Part shown: positions 9,153 to 18,125 of the stretch, in pieces
How positions within the stretch are numbered: position 1 is the first letter of the stretch
Layout of the letters: each line of letters starts with the position of its first letter
From: Ruminococcus sp.
GTDB lineage: Bacteria; Bacillota; Clostridia; Oscillospirales; Ruminococcaceae
Length of the DNA stretch: 60,684 nt
NCBI GenBank assembly: GCA_015066935.1
Contig: SVNK01000011.1
Location: forward strand, 1-60,684
Direction of reading: 5' to 3'
The notes under the pieces: generated by a model
What the model was told of the DNA's origin: nothing
The model's input: the letters and a program-made list of their open reading frames with translations, nothing else
Database searches by the model: none
Position numbers and translations under genes: made by a program

Positions 9153-11516
9153 TTATAGTATCAATACCTCATGCAATCCGCCTTCAACTGTAATGCCGAA
9201 TTTTTCATTATAGAATCCATCGTTCAGAATCGTTACAACACTTTTTTCGCTGTTTCCGCATTTTATGTCATATATTGCGGCTTCATTTTCAAGCTTTTGC
9301 TGCGTTCCTGAGTATATATTTACAGAGTATTTCTGTGCCTTGCGAAGAAGCTTTGCAATTTCTTTTGGACTCTGCTCACTGCCGAGAGCTGTTATTATCT
9401 CCTTAGCATCATCGTTATACGGTACAATAACAGCTCTGGTATCAGAATCAATAACCTCGAAGAATCCGCCTGCCTTTTTGAAAGCCTGTCCGCAGAATTC
9501 CAGATGAGGACATCTGTTTTTTACACGGTGTTTGTTAAGCGATAAAAGATTTATCAGATCCTGATCTGTAGTTTCGGACAATGGATAACGCAGTTTTCTG
9601 TCATTGCTTCCGCTTGTATATAATTTACGGAAGTATGCTGACAGTACTTCGACGCTTAAATAATCCTTATCTTCTGACATACAAAACATTTCTCTTGAAA
9701 CGTTTTGTGCATTTTTTATTTCAACAAGGCTGCCGAGTTTTTCTTCCCATATATGAAGAATATATACAGGGCAGATTTCGTTGTGTTCACCGTTACGATT
9801 ACAGCGTCCTGCTGCCTGTGCCGCATTATCAAGACCGGCAAGCGAACGCACAACGCATCCGAACGATATATCCACGCCTGCTTCAATAAGCTGGGTAGTA
9901 ACGCATATAACAGGGATATTCTCTGAAAGTTTTTCTTTAATATCATTTATGCATTTGCGTCGGTGCTGTGGACACATATTTGTGCTGAGATGAAAAACAT
10001 GGGCGTTTTCAGTATCGCTTAGACGTGAATACAATTCTTTGGCAGAAGATTTTGTGTTTACAACAACAAGCAGACTGCCATGCTTCTGAAACTTATCACG
10101 GCAGAAATCTGCGGTTTCATCATAGCTGAATCCGCCGTTTTTTTCCTGATATATCAGTTCTGTGCGGCGAAATGCATTGAAATCGTCTGTTGTTTCACCT
10201 GTCATGCTGTCATTTTTATCGAGTATCATTGGAAATTCGTTCAATAATTCAAACGGAGGCTGTGTAGCAGAACAAAGGACAATTGTACTTCCGCAGACCT
10301 GTGAAAGAAAATTCATTGCGAGGTTAAATAAATAAACACATTTCAGAGGGATAGACTGCACCTCGTCAATAATAATTACTGCATCCGAAAGACGATGCAT
10401 ACGCCTTATTGAACTTGTTTTTCCTGAAAAAAGACTGTTCAGAAATTGTACCATTGTTGTTGCAATCACAGGGCTATCCCATTTTTCAGTACGGAGTTCG
10501 TATTCATTGAGTTTTTCGTCATTATCTGCAATATCAGCGAGCATATCTGAATGATGCTCTAAGAATGCTTCTTCACCTGCAATAGAACGAATTTCATCGC
10601 TGTTCTGTTCCAGAATCGACATAAACGGTGCAATGTATATAATTTTCTTCAAATCATGCTGCTTAGCATATTCAATAGCAAATCTAAGAGAAGAAAGTGT
10701 TTTACCGCCGCCTGTCGGAACGATAAGCTTGCATATCCGTACTTCATTGGATGCATATTCAAAGCATCTGTCGGATATACTTCGCCGCTGTATGGATATG
10801 TCGTCAGTACGGGAAGAAAAACGGTTTAATTTTTCATTAAGCCGATTCTGCATATCCTTCCACAACTGTTTTGTATCAAATTCTGTTTCTGTTTCTGAAT
10901 CTGACATAAAATCGGCTGTATCTGTTCTGTCTGCATCTATGAGACACGACAGCAGAAAACGCTCCAGCATTCCAAGGTAGAAAGCAAACTTTTCTTTATT
11001 ATCAGAAATTTTCCTGAGTTCAGACCTGACAGTTGTTACTTCTCTGACCGCTTCAATTAATTCTTGATTTACATTTCTGCTGAGTTCTGTACTTTGAAAA
11101 TTCTCAAGGATTTCTGCATAATAATTTTCTTTCTTCGTGCGAATATCATATATATCTTCAGAATCATCGTTCACCCAGTCCCTGAGTCCGTGATGCGCAA
11201 GTATCACCCTTCCTATCAGCGAGAACGCTTTATTCATGTTCTTATCGTCTGATTGTACTGAAAGTACTTTAAGATATCTTGCGCCTGCAAAACTGTGGTC
11301 GATGTCTCCACGCTTGTACGAATTATCACCATGAATATAGCTGTTGAATACAGATGATAATTTCCCTATATCATGAAGAAATCCAGCGATTCTTGCTGCC
11401 TTTTCCAGACCGGTTGTTTTTGCGTATTCTGAGGCGAGTGTGGCAGTTCGTTTACAATGTTCTTCTACAGATTGTTCTTTTTTATCAGTTGAACGTATAT
11501 GTGCAGTATATTTCAT
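9153..11516 (-). CDS. cas3: CRISPR-associated nuclease-helicase Cas3
   Basis: A 787-residue fused HD nuclease and superfamily 2 helicase that degrades DNA targeted by Cascade. The N-terminal HD domain (about 15-215) has SVEEHCKRTA, FLHDIGK and a later LAHHGL. The helicase carries Walker A VPTGGGKTLSSLRFA, the motif II box IIIDEVQSIP (DEVQ, a DExx variant), motif III LCSATQP, and motif VI AAQAAGRCNRNGE preceded by TTQLIEAGVDISF. It is the first gene of the operon. ATG at 11516 is preceded by AGGAGGG, and a perfect promoter lies about 35-60 nt upstream. All catalytic motifs are intact. Confidence 0.97.
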   Translation of the reverse strand: MKYTAHIRSTDKKEQSVEEHCKRTATLASEYAKTTGLEKAARIAGFLHDIGKLSSVFNSYIHGDNSYKRGDIDHSFAGARYLKVLSVQSDDKNMNKAFSLIGRVILAHHGLRDWVNDDSEDIYDIRTKKENYYAEILENFQSTELSRNVNQELIEAVREVTTVRSELRKISDNKEKFAFYLGMLERFLLSCLIDADRTDTADFMSDSETETEFDTKQLWKDMQNRLNEKLNRFSSRTDDISIQRRSISDRCFEYASNEVRICKLIVPTGGGKTLSSLRFAIEYAKQHDLKKIIYIAPFMSILEQNSDEIRSIAGEEAFLEHHSDMLADIADNDEKLNEYELRTEKWDSPVIATTMVQFLNSLFSGKTSSIRRMHRLSDAVIIIDEVQSIPLKCVYLFNLAMNFLSQVCGSTIVLCSATQPPFELLNEFPMILDKNDSMTGETTDDFNAFRRTELIYQEKNGGFSYDETADFCRDKFQKHGSLLVVVNTKSSAKELYSRLSDTENAHVFHLSTNMCPQHRRKCINDIKEKLSENIPVICVTTQLIEAGVDISFGCVVRSLAGLDNAAQAAGRCNRNGEHNEICPVYILHIWEEKLGSLVEIKNAQNVSREMFCMSEDKDYLSVEVLSAYFRKLYTSGSNDRKLRYPLSETTDQDLINLLSLNKHRVKNRCPHLEFCGQAFKKAGGFFEVIDSDTRAVIVPYNDDAKEIITALGSEQSPKEIAKLLRKAQKYSVNIYSGTQQKLENEAAIYDIKCGNSEKSVVTILNDGFYNEKFGITVEGGLHEVLIL

Positions 11517-11548
11517 AGCGCCCTCCTATGTGTGTAATCGACAAAAAT

Positions 11549-11577
11549 ATTATAACATATTTGAAACGTTTTGTCAA
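11549..11577 (-). promoter_or_regulatory. Sigma-A promoter of the cas operon
   Basis: On the minus strand TTGACA (11572-11577) and TATAAT (11549-11554) are both perfect consensus boxes with a 17-nt spacer. Transcription should start near 11542, giving a leader of about 25 nt before cas3. The perfect palindrome AAACGTTT (11564-11571) sits in the spacer beside the -35. GACAAAA (11540-11546) and TTTTGTC (11569-11575) form a wider inverted repeat across the promoter, a possible operator. Confidence 0.85.
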
Positions 11578-11651
11578 TTGTCGAAAACGATGTATATAAT
11601 TTAACTATAGTAAACTTAATGCTTACACCTTTTGTATCATCTCCAATAGAA

Positions 11652-11737
11652 TTAAGTCAACACCGCAAAAGTCCGTCTAACGGCTTAGCCTTTAAAATTT
11701 CGTCATTCTAAGACTTTTTCATTATACCATTATCACT
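11652..11737. repeat. Degenerate relative of the 31642-31821 element
   Basis: TTAAGTCAACACCGCA followed by an AAGTCCGTCTAACGGCTTAGCC stretch resembles the first ~40 bp of the element at 31642 (TTAAGGCAACACCGCACA, then AAGCCCGCCTGACGGCTTTGC), with similarity fading through TTTCGTCATTC. The right inverted-repeat end is not visible. It looks like an internally deleted remnant. The rest of 11586-11850 holds no gene I can support. Confidence 0.5.
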
Positions 11738-11862
11738 ATGATAAATCGAGTGCCGATGAGTAATCCGATATGATGAATAGGGGTGAAATGATGATTATAC
11801 CTGTCATACTCCCGACAAGCCCTGCATAGAATTCAACAGATAATATTTCCGAGGTGAATTCT

Positions 11863-12594
11863 ATGAATAAAGCAAAACGAAAAATCATAACGGGAGCGAT
11901 TGCAGTGGTATGTGCAGTCGGAGGAATGTCTGCGATTTCAGTTATAGGCAATAAGGCAGAGAAGGGGAGTGTCCCCGTATCTCTGAGCTCATTCGACACT
12001 CAGAAGCCCGTTGTTATCCTTGATGCGGGACATGGCGGAATCGACGGCGGCTGCACTTCAGCGGAGGGAGTTCCCGAAAAAGGAATAAACCTGAACATAC
12101 TGCTGAGATTACGGGATCTGCTTCGTATCAGCGGCTACGAGGTTATTGTCACGAGGGACACGGATATGTCGATTCATGACAAAGGAGTTGAGGGAATCGC
12201 AAATCAGAAAAGTTCAGATATGGATAATCGTCTTGAACTTTTCAACAGCCGTAACGACGCTATTTGTATTTCGATACATCAGAATCAGTTTACAGAGCCG
12301 AAATATAAAGGTGCGCAGATGTTCTATTCCGACAACAACAGCAAAAGTGAGACACTTGCAAGGTCGCTTCAGGGGAACTTCCGAAGGCTCATTCAGCCTG
12401 ATAATGAAAGGGAGATAAAACTCTGCGGCAAGGAGCTGTTTCTGTGCTACTACAGCCAGAACCCCACGGTAATGGTGGAGTGCGGATTTCTTTCGAATCC
12501 TGATGAGGCAGCACTTCTGAATACCGAGGAATATCAGGGGAAGGTTGCCTTTACGATTTTCTCCGGCATAAACGAATATGTGAATCAGAAATGA
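11863..12594 (+). CDS. N-acetylmuramoyl-L-alanine amidase, CwlD-like
   Basis: A 243-residue amidase_3 family zinc amidase that cleaves the amide bond between muramic acid and the stem peptide. A single N-terminal hydrophobic segment (about 7-27) anchors or exports it. Metal and catalytic positions are His in LDAGHGGIDGG, Glu in GVPEKGINL, His in ICISIHQNQF and Glu in VMVECGFLSNPDE. Size and one-domain layout match CwlD, the spore-cortex muramic lactam amidase, but the exact role is inferred. I chose ATG 11863 because GAGGTG (11851-11856) lies 6 nt upstream; the GTG at 11854 is inside that site. A terminator follows. Confidence 0.88.
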   Translation: MNKAKRKIITGAIAVVCAVGGMSAISVIGNKAEKGSVPVSLSSFDTQKPVVILDAGHGGIDGGCTSAEGVPEKGINLNILLRLRDLLRISGYEVIVTRDTDMSIHDKGVEGIANQKSSDMDNRLELFNSRNDAICISIHQNQFTEPKYKGAQMFYSDNNSKSETLARSLQGNFRRLIQPDNEREIKLCGKELFLCYYSQNPTVMVECGFLSNPDEAALLNTEEYQGKVAFTIFSGINEYVNQK

Positions 12595-12596
12595 AA

Positions 12597-12634
12597 AAAG
12601 GAGCGATGACCGTAAAAACGGCTCGCTCCTTTGA
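12597..12634. terminator. Bidirectional terminator between the amidase and MATE genes
   Basis: A hairpin AAGGAGCGA...CCGT/ACGG...TCGCTCCTT is preceded by an A-run and followed by TTTGATTTG. It lies between two convergent genes and could end both. Confidence 0.75.
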
Positions 12635-12656
12635 TTTGTATGAAAGAGGTGAGACT

Positions 12657-14069
12657 TCATAACTCATCCACTGTTTTTTCGTCAACGATATTGTTGATCC
12701 ACAGGTCACTTTTCACCATGAAATAACCGATAATTACCTTGACGATTTCCGAGAAGGTCACAACTGCGAAAAGCATACGGATGTTCATATCGGTGAAATT
12801 AGCGAGAACAAATGCAAGCGGAATCATCAGCAGGAAAGTGTACCCGAAGTCGAAAATGAACGTCAGACCTGTTTTGCCGCCGCTTCTCAGGGTGAAGTAG
12901 CAGGCGTTTGTGTACGACCACAGCGGCATTGCAAGTGCCTGAATCACAATCATGTATGATGCAAGGTCACGGATATGGTCCTCTGTATTGTAGAATCGTG
13001 GGAACACTTCTGCAAGCGGTAGAACTGCCAATGCGACGACCACAGTTGCCGCAACACTGAAAAACAGCAGCCTGTTGTCAGTGGTTCTGGCGTCCCTGAG
13101 CTTGTTTGCGCCAAGCTTTGCACCGACGAGAATACCTATGCAGGCTCCCATCTGTATGTAAACAGCACCGAAAAGATTTGTAATTGTGCTTGAAATATTC
13201 CTTGCGGCAACAACGTCAAGACCTCTGACAGAGTAACATTGTGCGATTATGGACATTCCCGCTGCCCAGAGGAATTCGTTGAAAAGCAGGGGAGTGCCTT
13301 TTTTTATCATGTTGACAGTGAGGGATTTCGGAATTCTCAGACTGTGGTATGCACCGATAATGTACTTGTTTTTGTTCGTATGTGTATGCGTCCAGGCGAT
13401 AATCACAAATGCTTCGATGAATTTGGAGATGACTGTTGCAATGGCTGCACCTCTGACTCCCATTTCAGGGAAACCGAATTTACCGAAAATAAGAGCGTAA
13501 TCAAGGAAAATGTTGACGCCGACAGCAGACAGTGAACCTATCATCGGGATTTTTGTTTCACCGCATTCACGGACGACGCTTGCATATGCCTGACCGATAC
13601 CGAATGGAATAAGTCCTACAATCATAATATGCATATATTCCTTGCCATATCGCAGAGTAGCTTCAATCTGTTCGGCAGCGTCTTCTTCGCTGATATACAG
13701 ATTTATCAGCATATCATCCTGAAGATAGAAAATAACTGAGCCGAGGGCAATAATCAGTGTAACGATTATGATTCGGAAGCGGAAAGTGTACTTCTGTCCT
13801 TCGCTGTCGCCTTTTCCGAAGAACTGTGCTCCGAAGATTCCGGGACCTGCAACGGCTCCGAAAACAGTGATATTGAAAACGAAAATGAACTGATTTACGA
13901 TAGAGACGCCGTTCATTTGTTCGGTGCCGATTTGTCCGACCATAATGTTGTCGATAAGGCTGACCAGATTTGTTATGAGGTTCTGGAGAATCATCGGCAC
14001 GACCATTATCAGCACATTTTTATAGAAAAGGCGGTCTCCGATAAATTTTTTTCTGAAATTACTTAACAT
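12657..14069 (-). CDS. MATE family multidrug efflux transporter
   Basis: A 470-residue integral membrane protein with about twelve hydrophobic segments and the two-fold MATE repeat. The first half opens MVVPMILQNLITNLVSLIDNIMVGQIGTEQMNGVS, the usual MATE signature of an early Asn/Asp-bearing helix. It probably exports cationic compounds in exchange for Na+ or H+. The ATG at 14069 has GGAGAT about 6 nt upstream. It is a single gene, convergent with the amidase. The substrate cannot be told from sequence, and it is distinct from the MepA-like gene at 20479. Confidence 0.9.
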   Translation of the reverse strand: MLSNFRKKFIGDRLFYKNVLIMVVPMILQNLITNLVSLIDNIMVGQIGTEQMNGVSIVNQFIFVFNITVFGAVAGPGIFGAQFFGKGDSEGQKYTFRFRIIIVTLIIALGSVIFYLQDDMLINLYISEEDAAEQIEATLRYGKEYMHIMIVGLIPFGIGQAYASVVRECGETKIPMIGSLSAVGVNIFLDYALIFGKFGFPEMGVRGAAIATVISKFIEAFVIIAWTHTHTNKNKYIIGAYHSLRIPKSLTVNMIKKGTPLLFNEFLWAAGMSIIAQCYSVRGLDVVAARNISSTITNLFGAVYIQMGACIGILVGAKLGANKLRDARTTDNRLLFFSVAATVVVALAVLPLAEVFPRFYNTEDHIRDLASYMIVIQALAMPLWSYTNACYFTLRSGGKTGLTFIFDFGYTFLLMIPLAFVLANFTDMNIRMLFAVVTFSEIVKVIIGYFMVKSDLWINNIVDEKTVDEL

Positions 14070-14114
14070 AAGTATCTCCGATTCTTTAAATAATAGTTGT
14101 CAATCCGTTAAAAC

Positions 14115-14141
14115 GGGAGCATGACATCGTATCATGCTCCC
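14115..14141 (-). terminator. Hairpin overlapping the GIY-YIG stop codon
   Basis: GGGAGCATGA (14115-14124) pairs perfectly with TCATGCTCCC (14132-14141); the stop codon of the GIY-YIG gene is within the stem. On the minus strand it is followed by GTTTTAACGG, a weak U-run. Confidence 0.6.
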
Positions 14142-14461
14142 GCAGAATATTTATCTTTATCCTCACGGATGTATTTTTCAGATGAATCCTCACCGAAAAA
14201 CTCCGTTAACCGCTGATTGTCGGCTATAAGCATGAGTTTCTGCTGACGTGAGAGCTGCTTTATGTTCCACTCAAGCTTTGAAGCGAGACTTCGGTTTTCG
14301 GTACTCCAGACCGCTTCAAGAGCTTGTGCTTTGTGTGAGCGTGTGAACTTCGCACATTTTACGGTCTGACCGAAATGCTCGTTCAGACGACGCTGGGGAT
14401 TATTTGTGATACCCGTGTATAGCGAACCGTCCTCACAGCGGATGATGTATATAAAATACAT
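14132..14461 (-). CDS. GIY-YIG nuclease superfamily protein (YhbQ/UPF0213-like)
   Basis: A 109-residue protein with the full short GIY-YIG core: YFIYIIRCEDGSLYTGITNNPQRRLNEH at residues 2-29, then KCAKFTRSHKAQALEAVW and a Glu in ASKLEWNIKQLSRQQK. This matches the single-domain YhbQ/UPF0213 group, thought to act on DNA, with no settled role. It overlaps the end of tex by 1 nt (TAATG), so it is translated by coupling in a tex operon. A 14-residue polar tail follows the domain. Confidence 0.9.
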   Translation of the reverse strand: MYFIYIIRCEDGSLYTGITNNPQRRLNEHFGQTVKCAKFTRSHKAQALEAVWSTENRSLASKLEWNIKQLSRQQKLMLIADNQRLTEFFGEDSSEKYIREDKDKYSAGA

Positions 14462-16725
14462 TATTTCTGCTTTATACGGAAGCCGCTGTTGCGGAGCTTG
14501 CTTGCGTCGAAGCCTTTCTGCTCACGCTTTTCACGTTTCGGACGTGACTGTTTCTGCTGCTTCTGCTGTTTTTTCTCCTCCTCGTCATTGAGACGCATTG
14601 TGAGAGAGATACGATTACGCTTCACGTCAACCTCAAGTACACGTACCTTTACAACCTCGCCGACCTTTACAGCTTCAAGAGGATGCTTGATGAAGCGGCT
14701 GCAAATCTGCGAGATGTGCACAAGACCGTCCTCGTGGACGCCGATGTCAACGAAAACGCCGAAGTCGATGATGTTGCGGACAGTTCCCACAAGTTCCATA
14801 CCTGGTTTAAGGTCCTTGATTTCCATAACGTCGCCGCTTCTGAGGAGAGGCGGAGGAAGTTCGTCACGGAGGTCACGTCCCGGCTTTTTAAGTTCGCCGA
14901 TAATATCAGTAAGTGTGGGAACACCGATGCTCAGCTTTTCACTGACGCTGCTGATGTCAACGGAATCGGATACGGAGATTCCGCCGCCTGCCACATCGGC
15001 AAGTGTGAATCCGCTTTCGTTTATGAGAGCCTCGGCAGCCTTGTAGCTTTCGGGGTGAACAGCGGTATTGTCAAGGGGATTCTTTCCGTCTCTTACACGG
15101 AGGAAGCCTGCACACTGCTCAAAAGCCTTTTTGCCGAGCTTCGGAACTTTAAGAAGCTCTTTTCTGTCGTTGAATCTGCCGTTTTCCTCACGGTAAGCGA
15201 CGATGTTCTTTGCGACGGAAGCGTTGATTCCGGCGATATATGATAAAAGTGAGTGAGAAGCTGTATTGAGGTCAACTCCGACAGAGTTTACACAGTCTTC
15301 AACAACGCCTGAGAGAGCGTCATTCATACGTGCCTGAGGCATATCGTGCTGATATTGACCGACACCGATAGCCTTTGGTTCGATTTTAACAAGTTCAGCA
15401 AGCGGGTCCTGAAGGCGGCGTGCAATTGAAACGGCACTTCTGAGCGAAACGTCGTAATCGGGGAATTCCTCGGCAGCAAGCTTTGAAGCGGAGTAAACGG
15501 ATGCGCCTGCCTCGCTTACAACCATGTAGCTTATGGGCGAATCAATCTCCTTGAGAAGGTCAACAACGAAGCTTTCCGTCTCACGGGAAGCAGTACCGTT
15601 TCCGATAGAGATAGTGGTTACGCCGTGCTTCTGGATGAGATTTCTGATGGTTTTCTTTGAAGCCTCCATGTTTGTCTTTGGACCGGGAGTGCAGTAGACA
15701 ACATTTGTGTCGAGAACCTTACCCGTAGCGTCGATTACAGCAACCTTGCAGCCTGTTCTGTATCCGGGGTCAAGACCGAGGATAACGCTGTTCTTGAGCG
15801 GCGGCTGGAGAAGGAGCTGACGGAGGTTCGAAGCGAATACCTTGATTGACTCCTCAGCGGCATTGGCTGTCATTTCCGAGCGGATTTCACGCTCAACGGA
15901 CGGGAATATAAGGCGCTTATAGCTGTCTTCTGCAGCAGCTCTTACAAGCTCGCCGCAGGCATTGTTTGCCTTGATGTATTTTCCGAGGATTATATCTGTA
16001 GCACTTGTCTCGTCGAGGACAACGGCAACTTTGAGGAAGCCTTCCTTTTCACCTCTGTCGAGGGCGAGAACACGGTGGTTTGCAACCTTCGGGATAACCT
16101 CGGAGTATTCGTAGTAGTTTATGTAAACGCTTTCAGCCTCGGGGTCGGAAGCCTTTGAGCTGAGCTGACCCTTTTCGCCTGCAAGAGCACGGAGCTTCTT
16201 TCTTACGTCGGCATCGTCGGATATGATTTCCGCAATGATGTCCATTGCGCCCTGAACGGCTGTCTGGACGTCGGGGACATTCTTTTCCTCGCTGACGAAA
16301 GCTTCGGCTTCCTTTTCAGGCTCTGTGGAATTATCCTGAGCCATGATGAGGTCTGCAAGGGGTTCGAGACCATTCTCACGGGCAATGCTTGCACGTGTAC
16401 GACGCTTAGGCTTGAACGGACGGTAGATGTCCTCAACCTCCACGAGTGTAACTGCGGCACTGATTGCTGCTTCGATTTCGGGAGTCATTTTCTCCTGTTC
16501 TGTAATGGCAGCGTGAATTTCCTCCTTACGCTTTTCAAGGTTACGGAGGTACATGAGACGGTCGTAAAGCTCACGGAGAATCTGGTCGTCGAGAGAGCCT
16601 GTAAGCTCTTTACGGTAACGGGCGATAAAAGGGATAGTTTTGTCGTCGTCGATAAGAGCGACTGTATTGTCAACCTGTTCCTGACGAAGCGAAAATTCTT
16701 TTGCGAGGGTCTTGTTAATATCCAT
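14461..16725 (-). CDS. tex: RNA-binding transcription accessory protein Tex
   Basis: A 754-residue protein of the Tex/YhgF family. In order it shows the N-terminal helical region (FSLRQEQVDNTVALIDDDKTIPFIARYRKEL), a YqgF/RNase H-like domain around ILGLDPGYRTGCKVAVID, helix-hairpin-helix motifs (SLLSYIAGINASVAKNIVAYREENG and VPKLGKKAFEQCAGFLRV), and a C-terminal S1 RNA-binding domain (GMELVGTVRNIIDFGVFVDIGVHEDGLVHIS, about 640-715). A basic Gln/Lys tail ends it. Family members bind nucleic acid and affect transcription and RNA turnover. ATG 16725 is preceded by AAGGAAGG. Confidence 0.95.
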   Translation of the reverse strand: MDINKTLAKEFSLRQEQVDNTVALIDDDKTIPFIARYRKELTGSLDDQILRELYDRLMYLRNLEKRKEEIHAAITEQEKMTPEIEAAISAAVTLVEVEDIYRPFKPKRRTRASIARENGLEPLADLIMAQDNSTEPEKEAEAFVSEEKNVPDVQTAVQGAMDIIAEIISDDADVRKKLRALAGEKGQLSSKASDPEAESVYINYYEYSEVIPKVANHRVLALDRGEKEGFLKVAVVLDETSATDIILGKYIKANNACGELVRAAAEDSYKRLIFPSVEREIRSEMTANAAEESIKVFASNLRQLLLQPPLKNSVILGLDPGYRTGCKVAVIDATGKVLDTNVVYCTPGPKTNMEASKKTIRNLIQKHGVTTISIGNGTASRETESFVVDLLKEIDSPISYMVVSEAGASVYSASKLAAEEFPDYDVSLRSAVSIARRLQDPLAELVKIEPKAIGVGQYQHDMPQARMNDALSGVVEDCVNSVGVDLNTASHSLLSYIAGINASVAKNIVAYREENGRFNDRKELLKVPKLGKKAFEQCAGFLRVRDGKNPLDNTAVHPESYKAAEALINESGFTLADVAGGGISVSDSVDISSVSEKLSIGVPTLTDIIGELKKPGRDLRDELPPPLLRSGDVMEIKDLKPGMELVGTVRNIIDFGVFVDIGVHEDGLVHISQICSRFIKHPLEAVKVGEVVKVRVLEVDVKRNRISLTMRLNDEEEKKQQKQQKQSRPKREKREQKGFDASKLRNSGFRIKQK

Positions 16726-16784
16726 TGGGGAAATCCTTCCTTTGCTGAGTTATAATAATGTAAAGTTTTATCAATGTCTGCTCA

Positions 16785-17004
16785 TCAACTTAAAATTGGC
16801 TTAATAAAGCTTTATAAAGCCAATTTAAGTTGACAAAGTGCAAGAAAAAATAAAGGAATTGATAATTTTTCTTGCACTTTGTTTTGCCCTAAAGGGCAAA
16901 ATGAGCTTGACATCAATGAATGTGATGCGCAAATTCCTCATATTATAAAGAATTTGCGCTCCCCGAACGAAGTTCGGGGCAATAACCGCCTGACGGCGGT
17001 TATT
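16785..17004. repeat. Cluster of six consecutive palindromes
   Basis: The gap between tex and the hydrolase gene contains no ORF but six head-to-tail hairpins: about 16785-16832 (TCAACTTAAAATTGG arm), 16834-16881 (CAAAGTGCAAGAAAAA arm), 16882-16901 (TTTTGCCC/GGGCAAAA), 16927-16959 (GCGCAAATTC arm), 16961-16979 (CCCCGAAC/GTTCGGGG) and 16981-17004 (AATAACCGCC/GGCGGTTATT). Some may act as terminators for the hydrolase gene, but they lack a clear U-run. Confidence 0.75.
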
Positions 17005-17017
17005 GAGGACACATTTA

Positions 17018-17956
17018 TTACGAGAAACGGTCAATCCACGAGAACAGTGTTTTAGCGATGTCCTTGTAGACGGTCATATTGTTCTTCTCGTTGAGGACCT
17101 CATGACGCATTCCGTCGAAGAGGCGATGAGAAATAGACTCATATCCTGCTTTTTCCATGTGCTTTACTGCTTTGAGGAACTTCTTCTCAGAGAGCATACA
17201 GGGGTCGTCCTTACCTGAAATAAAGCGTATCGGCAGGTGAGGGTTCTTCACCTGCCAGCCGCTTCGTGAGTAGGTCTCACGCAGGAGCCACAGCAGTGCT
17301 TCGTAGCCGTTCAGAGTGAATTTGAAGCTGCATAAGGGGTCGGCGTTGAATTCCTTCACGACCTCGGGATTGCCGCATATCCACGAATTAGGCGTATCCT
17401 CGGGGAATTTCCTGCCGAGGAAAGCTTCTGCGGCATCAGCGACGACATCGCTTCTGAAACGGCTTCCCTGTTTTTTGTTGATAGCAGTTTCTATACTTCT
17501 TGCAAGGCTTGAAAACGAACTGTAGCACGGACACCCGAGAACTACAAGACCATTTATCATGTCGTCGTGTTCCTTGAGGAAGCAGCGTGCTCCGAGCGAG
17601 CCCATGCTGTGAGCGATCATGAAGCATGGAAGGTCGGGATATGTTTCCTTTATGAAGCGGTTGAGCTGTGCAATATCACTGACGAAGCCCTCGCCGCCGT
17701 TTTTGAACATGAAGCCGAGGTCGTCGGGAGTACAGATGCTTGCACCGTGACCACGATTATCGTGGATAACGGTGATAAAACCTTCGCCTGCAAGATAGTC
17801 CATAAAGTGGTAGTAGCGTTCCTTATGCTCGTTCATACCGTGAACAAGCTGAACAACGCCGTTGGGAGTGCCTGAGGGGACGGCTATGACGGCTGAAATC
17901 ACAAGTCCGTCGAAATCGGAGGGGAATTGAAACTCCTTTAAATCCGCATTCAGCAT
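17018..17956 (-). CDS. Alpha/beta hydrolase (monoacylglycerol lipase/lysophospholipase-like)
   Basis: A 312-residue soluble alpha/beta hydrolase of the serine aminopeptidase S33/Hydrolase_4 type. The oxyanion region is VQLVHGMNEHKERY; the nucleophile elbow is AHSMGSLGAR with Ser near residue 110; the acid is probably Asp in FISGKDDPCM and the His is in DGMRHEVLNE. Lipid esters are the likely substrates, but this is family knowledge only. I chose ATG 17956 because GGAG lies 6 nt before it; the ATG at 17968 would overlap that site. A sigma-A promoter precedes it. Confidence 0.88.
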   Translation of the reverse strand: MLNADLKEFQFPSDFDGLVISAVIAVPSGTPNGVVQLVHGMNEHKERYYHFMDYLAGEGFITVIHDNRGHGASICTPDDLGFMFKNGGEGFVSDIAQLNRFIKETYPDLPCFMIAHSMGSLGARCFLKEHDDMINGLVVLGCPCYSSFSSLARSIETAINKKQGSRFRSDVVADAAEAFLGRKFPEDTPNSWICGNPEVVKEFNADPLCSFKFTLNGYEALLWLLRETYSRSGWQVKNPHLPIRFISGKDDPCMLSEKKFLKAVKHMEKAGYESISHRLFDGMRHEVLNEKNNMTVYKDIAKTLFSWIDRFS

Positions 17957-18005
17957 AATAATCTCCATTCTTATTCGAAATAGTGAACATTTTCTCCTAT
18001 TTTAC

Positions 18006-18034
18006 ATTATATCACATTGTTTCACGGAAATCAA
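18006..18034 (-). promoter_or_regulatory. Sigma-A promoter of the alpha/beta hydrolase gene
   Basis: On the minus strand TTGATT (18029-18034) and TATAAT (18006-18011) are separated by 17 nt, about 50 nt upstream of the start codon. Confidence 0.7.
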
Positions 18035-18048
18035 GTCTTATTACATCA

Positions 18049-18083
18049 AACAGGCGTATGCCTTTTTCATGCATACGCCTGTT
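18049..18083 (-). terminator. Hairpin downstream of the ABC exporter genes
   Basis: AACAGGCGTATGC (18049-18061) pairs with GCATACGCCTGTT (18071-18083), a 13-bp perfect stem downstream of the permease stop. A second small hairpin, CTGTATG/CATACAG followed by six T, lies at about 18099-18120 and reads out in the plus direction. Confidence 0.6.
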
Positions 18084-18125
18084 GTTGATTTTTACAACTG
18101 TATGGTCATACAGTTTTTTGTTTGT

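Noticed and set aside
12214..12660. 148-codon open frame opposite the amidase gene
   Set aside because: It is antisense to an intact conserved gene and has no family features.
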